Assembly: GCA_937901625.1 (NCBI GenBank)
Contig: CALDIE010000039.1
Coordinates: 1 to 9,332, forward strand
Source of the DNA: an uncultured Lachnospiraceae bacterium
GTDB lineage: Bacteria > Bacillota > Clostridia > Lachnospirales > Lachnospiraceae
Length of the DNA: 9,332 nt
Direction of reading: 5' to 3'
The notes below the pieces were generated by a model. It ran no database searches. It worked only from the letters and a program-made list of their open reading frames with translations, and was not told the origin of the DNA. Position numbers and translations under genes: made by a program. How positions within the stretch are numbered: the stretch's first letter is position 1; each line of letters begins with the position of its first letter. Positions 7,260 through 9,332 of the stretch are shown here, piece by piece.

Positions 7260-8768
7260 TTACTGTTCCTTGAAGTACAGACTTGCAAGATCCTGAACAT
7301 ACAGAGGATAGAATTTATAACCGCCGATATTGTTGCGGATAGCCACAAAGGTCGGAAGATCCTGGATATATACATTAGCCGCGTCTTCCGCTAAGATCTG
7401 CAGGCACTCCTTGTAATATCCGGTCTGTGCCGCGTCATCCGTGGTATTGATAGCATTCGCAAAAGCAACGTCATAAGAAGAATTGCTGTAGTTAATGAAA
7501 TTCTTACTTGCCGTAGATGTGAAACGCTCCAGAAGCGATCTTGCCGTCAGCTGGCTGGCATCTACACCGATTACGGTTGCCTCATACTGTCTTCCGACAT
7601 AGACATCGGATACCCAGCTCTCCCATTCCACAAGCTGAATGGTTGCCGTAACGCCGATCGCCTTTAACTCTTCCACGATAACTTCCGCCGTAGAGATATG
7701 CTGCTGATAATTGGAAGGAACCGTGATCGTAAAGGCCAGATCGGAGTATCCGGCCTCTGCCAGAAGCTCCCTTGCCTTATCTTGATCCTGATTGTATACG
7801 TCGTTTAAAGACTCCTCATAATACTTGCCGAATGCGGGGAACATGCTGCTTCCGATCTCGGTACCCTTACCGCCGGAAACAAAATTCATGATCTCCTGAG
7901 GATCGATGGCATAGCATAGCGCCTGACGTACACGTACGTCTTTGAAAGGCTCAAACTCGTTATTTAAGTACATAGCCTGTACCAGGTTCATGGTTCCTTC
8001 GAGAATATCGAAGTCACTGCCTGCCAACTGTGCTGCCTGATCGTCCGTGATACGGCAGATCAGATCGATGGTACCTCCCTGCAATTCCATTACGATGGTA
8101 TCCGGGTTTGCCACAACCTTAAGCTCAATATTTTTGATATGCGCGTTTTCTCCCCAGTAATCGTCAAAGGCTTCCAGCGTGATGGACTCCTGCGGAACTC
8201 TCGATACATACTTGTACGGGCCGGTTCCGATGGGATTGGCTGCCGGATCTTCATTGGATGCGGGGATGATCGCTGCTGTCAGGTACGCCAGAAACTCCGT
8301 ATCCGGATCTGCAAGTACGATCTCCACCGTATCAGCATCCGGTGCGGTAATGGACGCAATATTGGTAAAAGCCGGTATCAAAGGATCATCTCCTCCCTCT
8401 CCGGCCAGACGTTCGATTGAATAAGTCACATCATCTGCCGTTAAAACGCTGCCGTCATGGAACTTTACTCCGTCCCTCAGATCAAAAGTGTAGGTCAGTC
8501 CGTCTTCGCTTATTTCGTAACTTTCGGCAATGGCAGGGTTCAGATTACCGTCCGCGTCATACTTGACCAGTCCTTCGTAGATATTGAACAGAATTTCCTT
8601 TGTTCCTGCCCCTGTTGCGTGGTGGGGGTCAAGACCGTCTTCCAGATCCTGCGCAATACCGATCGTAATCGAACCTTCGGAAGTTTCCGCTGCCTTGTCG
8701 CCTGCACACGCCGTGAGTGCAACAGTCATCGTCGTAAGCACACCAACAAGAACCTTTCTCATTTTCAT
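7260..8768 (-). CDS. lipoprotein substrate-binding protein of Opp/Dpp/Nik-class ABC importer (SBP_bac_5)
   Basis: Extracytoplasmic solute receptor anchored to the membrane, 502 residues. The N-terminus is a lipoprotein signal: positive MKMRK, a hydrophobic core and lipobox LTAC with Cys21 as the lipidated residue. The mature part opens with TIGIAQDLEDGLDPHH and continues with the classic family 5 signature region (EGLVKYDADGNLNPAIAESYEISEDGLTYTFDLRDGVKFHDG). Mid-protein RVRQALCYAIDPQEI is also typical. The family binds peptides, nickel chelates, opines or, in some bacteria, oligosaccharides; the ligand cannot be named here. The start is ATG 8766-8768, because AAGGAGG at 8777-8783 lies eight bases before it. 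An earlier in-frame ATG at 8789 would put that site inside the coding sequence. It is the first gene after the promoter. Confidence 0.94.
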   Translation of the reverse strand: MKMRKVLVGVLTTMTVALTACAGDKAAETSEGSITIGIAQDLEDGLDPHHATGAGTKEILFNIYEGLVKYDADGNLNPAIAESYEISEDGLTYTFDLRDGVKFHDGSVLTADDVTYSIERLAGEGGDDPLIPAFTNIASITAPDADTVEIVLADPDTEFLAYLTAAIIPASNEDPAANPIGTGPYKYVSRVPQESITLEAFDDYWGENAHIKNIELKVVANPDTIVMELQGGTIDLICRITDDQAAQLAGSDFDILEGTMNLVQAMYLNNEFEPFKDVRVRQALCYAIDPQEIMNFVSGGKGTEIGSSMFPAFGKYYEESLNDVYNQDQDKARELLAEAGYSDLAFTITVPSNYQQHISTAEVIVEELKAIGVTATIQLVEWESWVSDVYVGRQYEATVIGVDASQLTARSLLERFTSTASKNFINYSNSSYDVAFANAINTTDDAAQTGYYKECLQILAEDAANVYIQDLPTFVAIRNNIGGYKFYPLYVQDLASLYFKEQ

Positions 8769-8776
8769 GCTTTTTT

Positions 8777-8783
8777 CCTCCTT
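8777..8783 (-). promoter_or_regulatory. Shine-Dalgarno site that sets the binding-protein start
   Basis: A complete AAGGAGG on the minus strand, eight bases before ATG 8766-8768. It decides against the in-frame ATG at 8787-8789, which lies upstream of this site and has none of its own. Confidence 0.88.
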
Positions 8784-8809
8784 AAACATGTGATATGAAA
8801 TTGTATCGG

Positions 8810-8866
8810 CCGGTCGTTTTCACTCTCGGATCGTTTACACGTATCCGTAGCTATTCTTCCGACCAG
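8810..8866 (-). promoter_or_regulatory. predicted structured 5' leader of the importer operon
   Basis: On the minus strand, CTGGTCG (8860-8866) can pair with CGACCGG (8810-8816), with one G-U pair. It encloses a hairpin at 8827-8847: CGGAT, a bulged A, CGT, a GTAA (GNRA-type) tetraloop, ACG, ATCCG. The outer stem would lie almost at the transcript 5' end, given the promoter at 8871-8899. No T-run follows, so it is not a terminator. I do not recognise a known riboswitch class. It could be a stability element or chance pairing. Confidence 0.4.
8826..8839 (-). promoter_or_regulatory. possible cre-like (CcpA) operator
   Basis: TGTAAACGATCCGA on the minus strand agrees with the catabolite-response consensus TGWAANCGNTNWCA at every position except two in the right half. 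It lies about 25-40 bases downstream of the predicted transcription start, a position used for repression by roadblock. It overlaps the leader hairpin, so the same bases may be conserved for either reason. This is a weak call. Confidence 0.28.
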
Positions 8867-8870
8867 CTGC

Positions 8871-8899
8871 ATTGTATTAAAAAAACACATACATTTCAA
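8871..8899 (-). promoter_or_regulatory. sigma-A-type promoter of the importer operon
   Basis: On the minus strand, TTGAAA (-35, 8894-8899) and TACAAT (-10, 8871-8876) are separated by exactly 17 bases; each hexamer matches the consensus at five of six positions. The predicted start is near 8864-8868, leaving about 95-100 bases of untranslated leader. It sits directly after the terminator of the upstream gene and is the only convincing promoter I find in the window. Confidence 0.82.
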
Positions 8900-8900
8900 C

Positions 8901-8936
8901 AAAAAACGGAAATGTACCCTATTTTGTACATTTCCG
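8901..8936 (-). terminator. intrinsic terminator of the GH5 transcript
   Basis: A perfect 11-base-pair stem (arms 8926-8936 and 8907-8917, CGGAAATGTAC and its complement) with an eight-base loop is followed on the minus strand by TTTTTT at 8901-8906. It begins 27 bases after the glycoside hydrolase stop. The opposite strand has only a weaker CCTTTT after the stem, and no gene ends there, so it is read as a minus-strand terminator. It isolates the importer operon from the hydrolase gene. Confidence 0.9.
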
Positions 8937-8963
8937 CCTTTTCATCCGATATACATTTACCCT

Positions 8964-9321
8964 TTACCAGTTTTCCACATAGGCGTCCGATAAGGTGATC
9001 CCGTTAGCCCCCAGAGGCACCTGGTGATCTAAACCTACAAACTTGCCGTTTTGCTGCCAGAGAACCTCTTTTACAAAAGCGTATTTCTCTTCATCCCATG
9101 TGGTAAAGTCATCGAGCACCAGTCCGCCGGTATCACCGGAATTGGCATTGTAACACCAGAACGTGTAATTCAGATGATAGGTCTTGATCAACGTCCTCAG
9201 ATGTGTCATCCAGGTCAGGTTCGGCTCTCTCATAAAGCCGCCCCATTCACCGATTAAGATCGGCGCGATGTTTTTATCATAGATAAAGAACCAGTTGTCA
9301 TACCAGCAGTCCTTCATCAGG
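8964..9321 (-). CDS. GH5-family glycoside hydrolase (cellulase type), C-terminal fragment
   Basis: Only the last 119 or so residues of a secreted-type endoglucanase-like enzyme are present; the 5' part is cut by the contig edge. The segment APILIGEWGG carries the glutamate expected to be the GH5 catalytic nucleophile (codon at 9246-9248). YTFWCYNANSGDTGGLVLDDFTTW matches the conserved tryptophan-containing last strand and loop of cellulase-like GH5 enzymes, as in the Acidothermus E1 group, so GH5_1 is my best guess for the subfamily. The acid/base glutamate lies in the missing part. The frame stays open past the ATG at 9315-9317, so that ATG is internal. The protein ends at YVENW with no dockerin, binding module or sorting signal after the catalytic domain. 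The gene is closed by the terminator at 8901-8936. Confidence 0.88.
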
Positions 9322-9332
9322 AGATCGGAAGA
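9322..9332. other. Illumina adapter remnant at right contig end
   Basis: The last 11 bases, AGATCGGAAGA, equal the first bases of the common TruSeq adapter read into the insert end. Given the certain adapter at the left end, this is almost surely non-genomic, and the biological sequence ends at about 9321. Confidence 0.88.

Noticed and set aside
8769..8789. Seven-residue N-terminal extension of the binding protein (MFKEEKS)
   Set aside because: The extension encodes the AAGGAGG ribosome binding site itself; the lipoprotein signal begins properly at ATG 8768.
8907..8942. Bidirectional terminator
   Set aside because: The plus-strand side has only CCTTTT after the stem and there is no plus-strand gene ending there; the minus-strand T6 tract is clearly better.
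9315..9317. ATG as start of a small 117-residue protein
   Set aside because: The frame is open to the contig edge and the sequence is the internal and C-terminal part of a GH5 domain, so the ATG is an internal methionine.
42..9321. CRISPR array, tRNA or rRNA gene, insertion sequence, phage or defence system
   Set aside because: I saw no regular spaced repeats, cloverleaf, transposase or defence domain. The genes are housekeeping metabolism and transport in a consistent style, so no novel system is claimed.

Overview
The window is an assembled fragment from a Firmicute, most likely a member of the Lachnospiraceae. The evidence is a base composition near one half G+C, strong AAGGAGG-type ribosome binding sites, a Gram-positive lipoprotein binding protein, the yqeG-aroE pairing known from Bacillus, and protein wording I associate with gut and rumen clostridia. 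The taxon is an inference. Both ends carry unclipped Illumina TruSeq adapter, so the biological sequence runs only from about 42 to 9321.

All real genes are on the minus strand and are read from right to left. At the right edge is the C-terminal part of a GH5 cellulase-type glycoside hydrolase (8964-9321), closed by a strong intrinsic terminator (8901-8936). One base beyond the terminator T-tract begins a near-consensus promoter (8871-8899). It is followed by a potentially structured leader and a five-gene ABC importer of the peptide/nickel/opine (Opp/Dpp/Nik) class: a lipoprotein binding protein (7260-8768), two permeases (6231-7175 and 5419-6228) and two short ATPases (4623-5408 and 3802-4584). 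A stable hairpin with a short T-run (7198-7231) lies between the binding protein and the permeases and probably makes the binding protein the most abundant product.

With no visible terminator, the same strand continues into a YqeG-family HAD phosphatase (3244-3762) and three shikimate-pathway genes: aroE (2306-3214), aroK (1757-2290) and type II aroQ (1311-1760). aroK and aroQ overlap by four bases. Last comes a SulP-family anion transporter (42-1284), cut by the contig end before any STAS domain. AroQ, AroE and AroK catalyse three consecutive steps from 3-dehydroquinate to shikimate 3-phosphate in the cytoplasm. The importer and SulP protein act in the membrane.

The content is mostly ordinary metabolism and transport, and I see no convincing undescribed system. 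The points most worth a second look are the adapter ends and the artificial protein tail they create, the leader of the importer operon (nested stem plus a cre-like site), the short ATPases with an open substrate question beside a GH5 gene, and a marked excess of GATC.
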